Below, piece after piece: positions 6,302 through 13,360 of a stretch of 17,994 nucleotides of DNA (positions are counted from its first letter, which is position 1; every line of letters starts with the position of its first letter). The translations under genes were made by a program, and so were the position numbers. Origin of the DNA: HRBIN12 sp964640965. GTDB lineage: Bacteria > Actinomycetota > UBA4738 > HRBIN12. Below the pieces are notes generated by a model. It made no database searches and was not told the origin of the DNA. It saw only the letters and a list, made by a program, of their open reading frames with translations. The stretch is taken from the NCBI GenBank assembly GCA_964640965.1, contig CAZXJB010000050.1, positions 1 to 17,994 on the forward strand, written 5' to 3'.

Positions 6302-7195
6302 TCAGCAGCCGTGCTCGTCGGGCAGGAGCGGCCGCAGCAGCAGCCCGTACCGCTCGCCCTCGCTCTCCCAGGGCGTGAGCTGGCTCGTGCGCTCGAGCAG
6401 CGGACGGAGCGTCTCGAGGTCGGCGCCGCTCACGACGCCGCAGCGCACGTCCTCGAGGGCGCCCTCGAAGGGCTCGCCGAACCGGGCGAGGGGCGTCTCG
6501 AGCGGCCAGGTCACGGGCTCCTGCGCGAGGTCGGGGTCGCCCCGGTAGGAGCGGACGTAGATGCGGATCTCGGTCGCGACGTACGGCTCCTCGGGCCCGA
6601 CCGAGCCCTCCGGGAGCCAGCTCGCGAGGTCGGTGAGCTTGGCCCAGAAGGCCGCGAGCTTCCCGCGGGCCTCCTCGTCCACCCCCGGGCACGAGCCCGG
6701 TCCGAGGTCGAGCGCATCGGCCGAGACCACGCTCGTGCGCCCGTCCGCGACCACGGTGAACACCGTGGTCGGCGCGTCGGCGACGCAGGGCTGCGGGTAC
6801 CGCCGGTCCCCCTCCATGAGGCCGGCGTCGCGGGCCGCGGCGAGGACCGCCTGAACGCCCTCCTCGGTGAGGTGGAAGGCGAGCAGGTTCGGCAGCGCCG
6901 GGCCGGGGTAGATCTCGATCTGCGGGCCCTCGACGACGACCCGGCCGTCGCCGTAGAGCGACCAGCTCGGGACGCGGGTGAGGTGGTACTCGACGGGCAC
7001 GAACCCGCCCTGCAGCTCGACGCGGAGCACGAGCTCGTCCGGCCCCCTGGGGTGGTCGATGCCGCCGGTCGAGCCGGTCGAGCCCGTCGGCCCGGTCGAG
7101 CCGCCCCCGCCGCCCGCGCCCGTGAGGCGGCCGCACGCGGCCAGCACGAGCGCCCCCGCCACGATCAGCGCCGTCGTTCGGACCCTCGCTCGCAT
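6302..7195 (-). CDS. Secreted lipoprotein of unknown function
   Basis: This 297-aa protein has a clean lipoprotein signal: a hydrophobic core at 7-20 and LAAC with C21 as the lipidated residue. A low-complexity linker of Gly plus Gly-Ser/Pro-Thr triplets (about 28-45) joins it to a globular domain of about 250 residues that I do not recognise. The domain has strand-like stretches (LVLRVELQGGF; VVVEGPQIEIY) and ends in Cys 297. With C137, C169 and C252 that gives four cysteines, possibly two disulphides outside the cell. ATG 7195 has a modest GGGGGAA site 7 nt upstream. It is divergent from threonine dehydrogenase and upstream of the cupredoxin gene on the same strand. Confidence 0.8.
   Translation of the reverse strand: MRARVRTTALIVAGALVLAACGRLTGAGGGGGSTGPTGSTGSTGGIDHPRGPDELVLRVELQGGFVPVEYHLTRVPSWSLYGDGRVVVEGPQIEIYPGPALPNLLAFHLTEEGVQAVLAAARDAGLMEGDRRYPQPCVADAPTTVFTVVADGRTSVVSADALDLGPGSCPGVDEEARGKLAAFWAKLTDLASWLPEGSVGPEEPYVATEIRIYVRSYRGDPDLAQEPVTWPLETPLARFGEPFEGALEDVRCGVVSGADLETLRPLLERTSQLTPWESEGERYGLLLRPLLPDEHGC
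7067..7102. repeat. Four 9-bp tandem units coding a Gly-x-Thr linker
   Basis: GGTCGAGCC, GGTCGAGCC, CGTCGGCCC and GGTCGAGCC lie in frame in the unknown lipoprotein and encode Gly-Ser-Thr and Gly-Pro-Thr triplets next to the lipid anchor. Copy number could vary between strains without breaking the frame. Confidence 0.75.
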
Positions 7196-7268
7196 GGTGT
7201 TCCCCCTGAGGATCGTCGGACGAGCGTTCGACGGCCGCACGGCGCCGTGGGTTCCGGCCGTCCTCGGG

Positions 7269-7274
7269 TAGGCT
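7269..7274 (+). promoter_or_regulatory. -10 box for threonine dehydrogenase (leaderless)
   Basis: TAGGCT is followed by 8 nt and then ATG 7283. There is no Shine-Dalgarno site in between, so the mRNA probably begins at or beside the start codon. Confidence 0.5.
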
Positions 7275-7282
7275 GCCGGTGC

Positions 7283-8359
7283 ATGGGCGCCACGATGCGA
7301 GCGCTCCGCAAGGTCCGCGCCGAGCCCGGGGCCGAGCTCGTCGAGGTCCCCGTCCCCGCTCCCGGCGAGGGCGAGGTGCTCATCCGGGTCCACGCGGCGT
7401 CGATCTGCGGGACCGACCTGCACATCTACGAGTGGAACGAGTGGGCCGAGCGGCGGATCCCGCGGATCCCCATGACCTTCGGGCACGAGGTCGCCGGCAC
7501 GGTCGAGGCGGTCGGCCCGGAGGTGCACCACATCCGTCCGGGGGCCTTCGTGGCGGCCGAGACCCACATCGCCTGTGGCCACTGCGCCACGTGCCGCACC
7601 GGCCGGGCGCACATCTGCCAGAACCTGCGGATCCTGGGCGTGGACACCGACGGCGCCTTCGCCGAGCACGTCGTCATCCCGGCGGCGAACGCGTGGATCG
7701 TGGGCGAGGGCATCGATCCTGACGTCGCCTCGGTCATGGAGCCCTTCGGCAACGCCGTGCACGCCGCGTTCGGGACCGAGGGCGGCGAGGACCTGCTCAC
7801 GAACCCGGTGGCGGTGATCGGGTGCGGCCCGATCGGGCTCTTCGCCGTGGGCATCGCGCGGGCGCTCGGCGCGTGGAAGGTCTTCGCGATCGAGCCGGTG
7901 GACGAGCGGCGGGCCCTCGCGGCCGCGATGGGAGCGGACCTGCTCGTGGACCCGAAGGTCGAGGATCCGGTGGAGGTCGTGCTGCGCGAGACCGCCGGGG
8001 TCGGCGCCGAGGTGGTGCTCGAGATGTCCGGCAACCCCCGGGCGATCGACCAGGGGACCCGCATGCTCGCCCGGGGAGGCCGGATGTCGCTCCTCGGCCT
8101 GCCCGACGGGCCCGTGACGCTCGACCTCGCCGATCAGGTCATCTTCAAGGAGGCGAAGGTCCTCGGGATCACCGGGCGCGAGATGTTCCGCACCTGGCAG
8201 CAGACCACGACGCTGCTCTCGACGGGGCGGGTGGACGTCACCCCGGTCATCACCCACCGGTTCGCGCTCGAGGACTTCGAGGAGGCGTTCGCGACCGTCG
8301 CGGCGGGCCGGGCCGCCAAGGTGATCATGTTCCCCGACGGCCCCCGGGGTCAGAGGTAG
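7283..8359 (+). CDS. tdh: L-threonine 3-dehydrogenase (zinc, medium-chain)
   Basis: This 358-aa enzyme oxidises L-threonine to 2-amino-3-ketobutyrate with NAD+, the first step of threonine breakdown to glycine. Catalytic zinc ligands are C42 (SICGTD) and H68-E69 (GHE), with E153 in MEPFGN typical of TDH. Structural zinc cysteines are C98, C101, C104 and C112. The Rossmann motif GCGPIG is at 180-185, followed by an acidic residue in FAIEP that favours NAD+ over NADP+. ATG 7283 is preferred because of the leaderless promoter; Met5 (7295) is the alternative and has no ribosome binding site either. The partner gene kbl follows after an inverted DUF6941-like gene, whose end overlaps this gene's end by 10 bp. 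A related sorbitol or other polyol dehydrogenase is less likely given kbl nearby. Confidence 0.92.
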   Translation: MGATMRALRKVRAEPGAELVEVPVPAPGEGEVLIRVHAASICGTDLHIYEWNEWAERRIPRIPMTFGHEVAGTVEAVGPEVHHIRPGAFVAAETHIACGHCATCRTGRAHICQNLRILGVDTDGAFAEHVVIPAANAWIVGEGIDPDVASVMEPFGNAVHAAFGTEGGEDLLTNPVAVIGCGPIGLFAVGIARALGAWKVFAIEPVDERRALAAAMGADLLVDPKVEDPVEVVLRETAGVGAEVVLEMSGNPRAIDQGTRMLARGGRMSLLGLPDGPVTLDLADQVIFKEAKVLGITGREMFRTWQQTTTLLSTGRVDVTPVITHRFALEDFEEAFATVAAGRAAKVIMFPDGPRGQR

Positions 8360-8802
8360 CCGCCGGAGCTCACCTCGGGGGGCGGCGGGGCCGGCTGCCG
8401 CTGCACCCGGAAGGGCAGGCGCTTGCCCTCGCGCCCGTCCACCTCGATCACGAACGTGTAGGCGCCGGGCTCGGTGAAGATCAGGCCGTCGAAGTTGAGC
8501 GCGAAGGTGGCCGAGGCCGGGGAGCCGCCCGCCTCGAAGGGCGCGGCGAGCTCGCGCACCTCCTCCCCGGTCGGGGTGCGTCCGAGGGGTCGAGGCTCGC
8601 CGTCCGGCCCGAGCAGTCGGACCGAGAGCCGGTGCGGGGCGCGATCCTCCCCCTCGGCCAGGCGCACGAGGACGCCGATCCCGATCCGGTCGTGCCGCGT
8701 CGGGAACCCCGGCGTCGAGAGCACCTGCCACCCGATCCCGAGCGCGGAGAGCTTCCCGCCCGAGGCCTGGACCGCATCGGCGAGGAACGCCTCGACCTCC
8801 AC
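8350..8802 (-). CDS. DUF6941-like protein of unknown function
   Basis: This 150-aa protein resembles the DUF6941 family: a start like (V)EAFLADAVQASGGKLSALG, a central strand with FPTRHDRIGIGVLVRL, and a late GLIFTEPGAYTFVIEVDG segment, suggesting a small beta-sandwich. There is no signal peptide, so it is cytoplasmic. It starts at GTG 8802 with no Shine-Dalgarno site; TACGAT ends 6 nt upstream, fitting a leaderless mRNA. The ATG at 8810 is out of frame. The gene sits inverted between tdh and kbl, overlaps the end of tdh by 10 bp, and diverges from kbl across an 80-bp gap. A role in threonine metabolism is not implied by the sequence. The family match is from memory. Confidence 0.75.
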   Translation of the reverse strand: MEVEAFLADAVQASGGKLSALGIGWQVLSTPGFPTRHDRIGIGVLVRLAEGEDRAPHRLSVRLLGPDGEPRPLGRTPTGEEVRELAAPFEAGGSPASATFALNFDGLIFTEPGAYTFVIEVDGREGKRLPFRVQRQPAPPPPEVSSGGYL

Positions 8803-8808
8803 GCGGCC

Positions 8809-8814
8809 ATCGTA
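8809..8814 (-). promoter_or_regulatory. -10 box for the DUF6941-like gene (leaderless)
   Basis: TACGAT on the minus strand is followed by GGCCGC and then GTG 8802. It is back to back with the kbl promoter, whose -10 lies only 12 bp away on the other strand. Confidence 0.45.
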
Positions 8815-8826
8815 GTCGGCGGGCGG

Positions 8827-8879
8827 TAGGGTGGCGTCCGGGGCTGGCGGAGGAGGCCGCGGAGGAGCCGCAGGAGGGG
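8827..8879 (+). promoter_or_regulatory. kbl promoter and triple Shine-Dalgarno leader
   Basis: TAGGGT at 8827-8832 is the -10. The leader then holds three successive SD-like units about 12 bp apart: GGAGGAGGCCGC, GGAGGAGCCGC and AGGAGGGG (8849-8879). Only the last, 4 nt before ATG 8883, is well placed. The others may act as standby ribosome sites or be leftovers of tandem duplication. Confidence 0.5.
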
Positions 8880-8882
8880 ACG

Positions 8883-10061
8883 ATGGGTGCGCTCGACTAC
8901 CTGAAGGAGCAGCTCGCCGAGCTCGAGGGGCAGGGCCTCGCGGTCCACCCGCGGACGTTGGAGGGGCCGACGGGGGCCCGGGCGCGCTTCGACGGCCGGG
9001 ACGTGGTGAACCTCGCCTCGAACAACTACCTCGGCCTCGCCAACCACCCGCGGATGAACGCCGCGGCGGCGCGCGCGGCGGCCGAGCTCGGCGCGGGGAC
9101 CGGGGCCGTGCGGACGATCGCGGGGACGATGGCGCTCCACCGCGAGCTCGAGCGGCGGTTCGCCGCGTTCAAGCGCGCGGAGTCGGCGCTCATGTTCCAG
9201 TCCGGCTTCACCGCCAACGCGGGCACGGTCCAGGCGATCCTCGGCCCCGAGGACGTCATCGTCTCGGACCGGCTGAACCACGCCTCGATCATCGACGGGG
9301 CGCGGCTGTCGAAGGCCGAGATCCGGGTGTTCGAGCACCGCGACGCGGAGCACGCCGACCGGCTGCTCGCCGAGACGGCCCGGCCCGGCAGGCGGCAGCT
9401 GCTCATCACCGACGGCGTCTTCTCCATGGACGGCGACATCGCGCCGCTGCCCGAGCTGGTCGAGGTGGCCGAGCGCCGCGGCGCGATCATGATGGTCGAC
9501 GACGCCCACGCCTCGGGGGTGCTCGGCCGCGGGGGCGCCGGCACCGTCGACCACTTCGACCTGCACGGCCGCGTGGACGTCCAGGTCGGGACGCTCTCGA
9601 AGGCGATCGGGGTGCTCGGGGGGTTCATCGCCGGCCCGCGGCACCTGACCGAGTGGCTCGAGAACCGCGGGCGCCCGTACCTGTTCTCGACGAGCGCGCC
9701 GCCCGCGGTCGTCGCGGCGTGCATCGAGGCGCTCGACATCATCCGCGACGAACCCGAACGCATCGAGCGCCTGTGGGCGAACACCCGCTGGTTCAAGGCG
9801 GGCCTCCACGAGCTCGGGTTCGACACCGGGGCGAGCGAGACGCCCATCACGCCGGTCCTCATCGGCGAGGAGGAGCGCACGCAGGACTTCGCCCGGCGCC
9901 TGTTCGAGGAGGGCGTGTTCACGCCCGCGATCGTCTACCCGACCGTGCCGCGGGGGCGGGCGCGCGTGCGGACGATCGTGACCGCCGAGCACGCGCAGGA
10001 GGACCTCGGCCGCGCGCTCGAGGTCTTCGCCCGGGTCGGCCGGGAGCTCGGGGTCATCTAG
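8883..10061 (+). CDS. kbl: Glycine C-acetyltransferase (2-amino-3-ketobutyrate CoA ligase)
   Basis: This 392-aa PLP enzyme of the alpha-oxoamine synthase family cleaves 2-amino-3-ketobutyrate with CoA into glycine and acetyl-CoA, the second step after threonine dehydrogenase. K240 in TLSKAIGVLGG is the PLP lysine. DDAHASG (206-212) holds the pyridine-ring Asp and a conserved His, and SNNYLGLANHP (46-56) is a family signature. Length matches E. coli Kbl (398 aa). The sequence alone could also fit 8-amino-7-oxononanoate synthase (BioF), but tdh 0.5 kb upstream on the same strand and no biotin genes nearby favour Kbl. It ends by sharing the bases CTAG with the convergent TetR gene, so the two stop codons overlap. 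Confidence 0.88.
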   Translation: MGALDYLKEQLAELEGQGLAVHPRTLEGPTGARARFDGRDVVNLASNNYLGLANHPRMNAAAARAAAELGAGTGAVRTIAGTMALHRELERRFAAFKRAESALMFQSGFTANAGTVQAILGPEDVIVSDRLNHASIIDGARLSKAEIRVFEHRDAEHADRLLAETARPGRRQLLITDGVFSMDGDIAPLPELVEVAERRGAIMMVDDAHASGVLGRGGAGTVDHFDLHGRVDVQVGTLSKAIGVLGGFIAGPRHLTEWLENRGRPYLFSTSAPPAVVAACIEALDIIRDEPERIERLWANTRWFKAGLHELGFDTGASETPITPVLIGEEERTQDFARRLFEEGVFTPAIVYPTVPRGRARVRTIVTAEHAQEDLGRALEVFARVGRELGVI

Positions 10062-10759
10062 CCGCGCCCAGCGGGGCGACGCGATGCGGGCCGGTCCGCG
10101 AGGGTCGCCTCCAGCCCGCGGATCAGGAGCTCGAGCCCGTGCTCGAACTCCTCGTCCAGGTCGCACCGCAGCAGGTGCGGCAGGTGGGCGGCCACGGTCG
10201 GCAGCTCCGCGCGGATCGGGACGAGGTCGAGCTCCGACGGGAGCACCTCGGTCTCGCCCCCGAACAGGTGGGCGACCTCGGCGAGCACGAAGCCCTGGAT
10301 GTAGCTGCCGAAGGCGCGGAAGGCGCGAACGGCCTCGAGCTCGGACAGGCCCGCCCGCCGCAGCAGCGCGAGGGCGTGGTCGAGCGGACGGAGGACGCGC
10401 GGGGACAGCAGCGGCTCCCGGCGATGGGCGAGCAGCGTGATCACGTGGGGGTGCGCCTTCAGCAGGACCCGCCAGGCTCGGGCGGTCCGGCGAGCCGCCT
10501 CGCGCCAGTCCGGATGATCCTCGGGGATCGGGAACTCGGCCATCACGGCCTCGACGACGCCGCCGAGCAGGTCCTCCTTGTCGCGGACGTGGTGGTAGAG
10601 GGACATCGCCTCGACGCCGAGCTCGTGGGCGACCCGGCGCATCGTCACGGCCTCGAGCCCCTCCCGGTCCATCAGGCGGAGCGCGGTGGCCACGACGAGG
10701 TCGCGGGTGAGCCGGCCTCGTCGGCCGTGCTCGTCGGTCGGGCGCGGGTCGGTCGCCAT
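10058..10759 (-). CDS. TetR-family transcriptional repressor
   Basis: This 233-aa protein has an N-terminal helix-turn-helix (about residues 17-62, with RRVAHELGVEAMSLYHHV as recognition region) and an all-helical ligand domain. The HTH resembles the classic TetR-type (TetR_C_1) group. ATG 10759 is chosen because GGAGGAG is 6 nt upstream; the longer frame from GTG 10816 would begin inside the operator. It is divergent from an MMPL transporter, with a 40-bp palindrome covering both promoters, so it most likely represses the transporter and itself until a ligand, perhaps a toxic lipophilic compound or a pump substrate, binds. The ligand cannot be read from the sequence. Confidence 0.92.
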   Translation of the reverse strand: MATDPRPTDEHGRRGRLTRDLVVATALRLMDREGLEAVTMRRVAHELGVEAMSLYHHVRDKEDLLGGVVEAVMAEFPIPEDHPDWREAARRTARAWRVLLKAHPHVITLLAHRREPLLSPRVLRPLDHALALLRRAGLSELEAVRAFRAFGSYIQGFVLAEVAHLFGGETEVLPSELDLVPIRAELPTVAAHLPHLLRCDLDEEFEHGLELLIRGLEATLADRPASRRPAGRG

Positions 10760-10795
10760 GCGGGCTCCTCCGGTGGGCTCGGGCGGTGGGCTCGG

Positions 10796-10840
10796 TTGAC
10801 GCCTTACAGCGTACACCTATACTGGCGTACACCGTAAGGC
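10796..10840. promoter_or_regulatory. Divergent TetR/MMPL promoters with 40-bp operator
   Basis: Arms GCCTTACAGCGTAC (10801-10814) and GTACACCGTAAGGC (10827-10840) are inverted copies matching at 12 of 14 positions around a 12-bp centre. GCGTACACC also occurs as a direct repeat at 10809-10817 and 10825-10833. For the transporter, TTGACG (10796-10801) and TATACT (10818-10823) with a 16-bp spacer are a near-consensus promoter, the best in the window. For the TetR gene, TACGCT (10814-10809, minus strand) is a likely -10. A repressor here would block both. Confidence 0.8.
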
Positions 10841-10901
10841 TCATCTCTGGCCATCACCGCCCGGGGCGCCTCGGCCCTGGGACCCGGAGGGGAGGGAACC
10901 G

Positions 10902-13241
10902 ATGCGCGTCAACCCGGAGTCGCTCGCGCGCGCGAGCAGCCGTCACCCGTGGCGGGTGATCGCGGCGTGGGTCCTCGTCGTGGTCGCGATGGGGTTCGCC
11001 TCGCAGGCGTTCCTCGCCGATGCGCTGACCACCGACATCGACTTCACGAACCGGCCCGAGTCCAAGCGCGCGATGGAGCTCATCGAGCGCAACGTCACGG
11101 GCGAGCAGCAGGACAGCGAGTTCTTCATCGTCAAGCACCGCACGCTCCCGGTCGCCGACCCCACCTTCGAGGCGTTCGTGCGGCGGGCGCAGCAGGAGAT
11201 CGCCGCGCTCGGGCCCGAGGTCATCGCCGGCGACGTGCTCACGACCTACGACCTCGCGGCCGCGGCCGAGGCGGCGACCGATCCGGCGGAGCGGGCCGCG
11301 CTCGAGCAGCAGGCTGCCGGCCTGGTCTCCCGCGACGGGCGCGCGACCCTCGTCGTCGTGCCCGTCGTCGACACCGAGATCGAGACGGTCGACGCCCTGA
11401 AGGCGGCTCGCGACCGGCTCGAGCGGCAGGACGGGTTCGAGCTGCTCCTCGCCGGCCCGGCGACGCTCAGCGCCGACTCCTTCCAGGTCGCCGAGGAGGA
11501 CCTGCGCCGCAGCGAGTCCATCGGGATCGGGACCGCCCTCGTCGTGCTCGTCGTCGTCTTCGCGGCGGTCGTCGCCGCCCTCCTGCCGCTCGCGATGGCG
11601 CTCGTGGCGATCCCGATCGCGTTCGGAGCGATCGCGCTCGTGGCCGCCCTCGCAGGGGTCCACTTCAGCCTGTTCACCACGAACATCACGAGCTCGATCG
11701 GGCTCGCGGTGGGGATCGACTACTCGCTGTTCATCATCGCGAGGTACCGCGAGGAGCGGAAGAAGGGCTTCGAGCCCCTCGACGCGATCGTCGCCGCCGG
11801 CGCGACGGCGAGCCGGGCCGTGTTCTTCAGCGGCCTCACGGTCGTGCTGGCGCTCCTCGGCATGTTCATCATGCCCACGACGATCTTCCGGAGCATGGCG
11901 ACGGGGGCGATCCTCGTCGTGCTCGCCTCGATCGCGGCCTCCCTGACGCTGCTGCCGGCCCTGCTCGGCCTGCTGAAGGACCGGATCAACTGGCCGCGCC
12001 TGGCCAAGCGGGCCCGCATGGACGGCGAGCACGACCCGCGGGGCGGCTTCTGGGACCGGACCACGAACGCGGTGATGGCCCGGCCCGTCGCCTTCCTCGC
12101 CGCCGCCGCCGTGTTCCTCGGCGCGCTCGGCGGCGTCTACTTCACGATCCACAAGGGGACGACGCAGAGCGCCGCGACGCTGCCGGACGAGGTCGAGTCC
12201 AAGCGCGCGTTCCTCATCCTGTCGCGGGAGTTCGCGGCGGGCGGCCGGACCGACCCCGTCCAGATCTACGTGGGCGGCGAGCTCGACGCCGACCTCCAGG
12301 CCGCGGTCGGTCGGCTGCAGGAGGCGATCGCCGCCGACCCCGCGTTCAGCGACGAGGTCCCCGTCCAGCCGGGGCCGAAGGGCGACGCGCTCGTCGTGAG
12401 CGCGATCCCCGTCGGCGACGCCTTCGGCAACGAGACGTTCGAGGCCGTGGAGCGCCTGCGCTCGGAGGTCATCCCGCCGATCTTCCGCGGCGCGGGCGCG
12501 GAGGTGCTCGTCGGCGGCGTGCCGGCGATCTTCACCGACTTCCTCGCCCAGACCGACACCTACCAGCCGATCGTGCTCGCCTTCGTCCTCGGCCTGTCCT
12601 TCCTGCTCCTCACCGTCGTGTTCCGCTCGATCGTGGTGCCGGCGAAGGCCGTGCTCATGAACCTGCTGTCGGTCGGGGCCGCGTACGGCGCGATCGTGCT
12701 CGTGTTCCAGGAGCAGTCGAACCCCACCCTCGACGCGGTGCACCGGTTCGCGCTCGCCGCCTTCCGCCTCATCGGGTTCCGGTTCCAGGAGGTGGCGTCG
12801 ATCGAGGCCTGGCTCCCCCTGCTCCTGTTCTCGATCCTCTTCGGCCTCTCGATGGACTACCACGTCTTCCTGCTCAGCCGGATCCGGGAGGAGTACGACA
12901 AGACCGGCGACAACGCCGAGTCGGTCGCCTACGGGCTCCGCACGACGGCGGGGATCATCACCGGGGCGGCGGTGATCATGGTGGCCGTCTTCACGGCCTT
13001 CGCGGCCGGGCGGCTCGTGCCGCTCCAGCAGATGGGGTTCGGGCTCGCCGTCGCGGTGTTCATGGACGCGACGATCGTGCGCTCGATCCTCGTGCCCTCC
13101 ACGATGAAGCTCCTCGGCGACCGGAACTGGTACCTCCCGAGGTGGCTCGAGTGGCTGCCGCGGGTGAACGTGGAGGGTCGGGAGCCCGAGCGCCGACCCG
13201 AGCCGGCGCCGGAGCCGGTGGGGGCGCTCGAGGACGTCTGA
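10902..13241 (+). CDS. MMPL-family RND transporter
   Basis: This 779-aa inner-membrane protein belongs to the MMPL/RND superfamily, which exports lipids or hydrophobic drugs using the proton gradient. There are two homologous halves. In each, one N-terminal transmembrane helix (about 17-38 and 393-414) is followed by an extracytoplasmic domain (about 40-205 and 416-550) and five more helices, giving about 12 in total. Conserved motifs are GIDYSLF (271-277) and SMDYHVF (650-656), whose Asp-Tyr pairs are the proton-relay residues. The C-terminal tail is short, charged and Pro-rich, with no extra domain. GGAGG/GGAGGG sites precede ATG 10902. Control by the divergent TetR gene suggests substrate-induced efflux rather than constitutive cell-wall lipid export. 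The substrate is unknown. Confidence 0.93.
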   Translation: MRVNPESLARASSRHPWRVIAAWVLVVVAMGFASQAFLADALTTDIDFTNRPESKRAMELIERNVTGEQQDSEFFIVKHRTLPVADPTFEAFVRRAQQEIAALGPEVIAGDVLTTYDLAAAAEAATDPAERAALEQQAAGLVSRDGRATLVVVPVVDTEIETVDALKAARDRLERQDGFELLLAGPATLSADSFQVAEEDLRRSESIGIGTALVVLVVVFAAVVAALLPLAMALVAIPIAFGAIALVAALAGVHFSLFTTNITSSIGLAVGIDYSLFIIARYREERKKGFEPLDAIVAAGATASRAVFFSGLTVVLALLGMFIMPTTIFRSMATGAILVVLASIAASLTLLPALLGLLKDRINWPRLAKRARMDGEHDPRGGFWDRTTNAVMARPVAFLAAAAVFLGALGGVYFTIHKGTTQSAATLPDEVESKRAFLILSREFAAGGRTDPVQIYVGGELDADLQAAVGRLQEAIAADPAFSDEVPVQPGPKGDALVVSAIPVGDAFGNETFEAVERLRSEVIPPIFRGAGAEVLVGGVPAIFTDFLAQTDTYQPIVLAFVLGLSFLLLTVVFRSIVVPAKAVLMNLLSVGAAYGAIVLVFQEQSNPTLDAVHRFALAAFRLIGFRFQEVASIEAWLPLLLFSILFGLSMDYHVFLLSRIREEYDKTGDNAESVAYGLRTTAGIITGAAVIMVAVFTAFAAGRLVPLQQMGFGLAVAVFMDATIVRSILVPSTMKLLGDRNWYLPRWLEWLPRVNVEGREPERRPEPAPEPVGALEDV

Positions 13242-13263
13242 CCCGGCGATCCGGAAGGGCTGC

Positions 13264-13291
13264 GCCGGAGGAGGTTCCGGCCTCCTCGGGC
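13264..13291 (+). terminator. Hairpin terminator after the MMPL gene
   Basis: GAGGAGG (13268-13274) and CCTCCTC (13281-13287) form a perfect 7-bp stem with a 6-nt loop. After one G-G mismatch, GCC and GGC add three more pairs. It lies 22 nt past the stop and just before the next promoter. Confidence 0.6.
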
Positions 13292-13299
13292 CGGTCTGG

Positions 13300-13305
13300 T
13301 AGGGT
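13300..13305 (+). promoter_or_regulatory. Extended -10 promoter of the F420-type oxidoreductase
   Basis: TGG-TAGGGT is identical to the helicase promoter element. The predicted leader is about 50 nt and carries GGAGGG at 13349-13354. Confidence 0.5.
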
Positions 13306-13360
13306 CCGCAGCAGGGTCGGACGAGGGCCCGCACGGGTCCCGCACGATGGAGGGTCCCGC

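Noticed and set aside
5795..7282. Upstream 5' extension of the threonine dehydrogenase frame
   Set aside because: It runs antisense to two good lipoprotein genes and has a biased Arg/Glu/Leu composition; dehydrogenase homology starts at 7283.
10760..10816. Longer TetR start at GTG 10816
   Set aside because: It would place coding sequence inside the operator and promoter; GGAGGAG before ATG 10759 gives a better start.
8481..10844. 787-codon minus-strand frame opposite kbl and across the TetR gene
   Set aside because: Out of frame with the TetR protein and antisense to kbl; low-complexity Arg/Pro/Ala sequence.
10854..13334. 826-codon minus-strand frame opposite the MMPL gene
   Set aside because: His/Asp/Arg/Glu-rich composition typical of an antisense shadow of GC-rich coding DNA; the plus strand encodes a clear 12-helix transporter.
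10949..13360. Long plus-strand open frame continuing upstream of the F420-type gene (1116 codons in all)
   Set aside because: It is the shifted frame of the MMPL transporter; residues are Arg/Gly/Ala-rich nonsense until 13361, where the real oxidoreductase begins.
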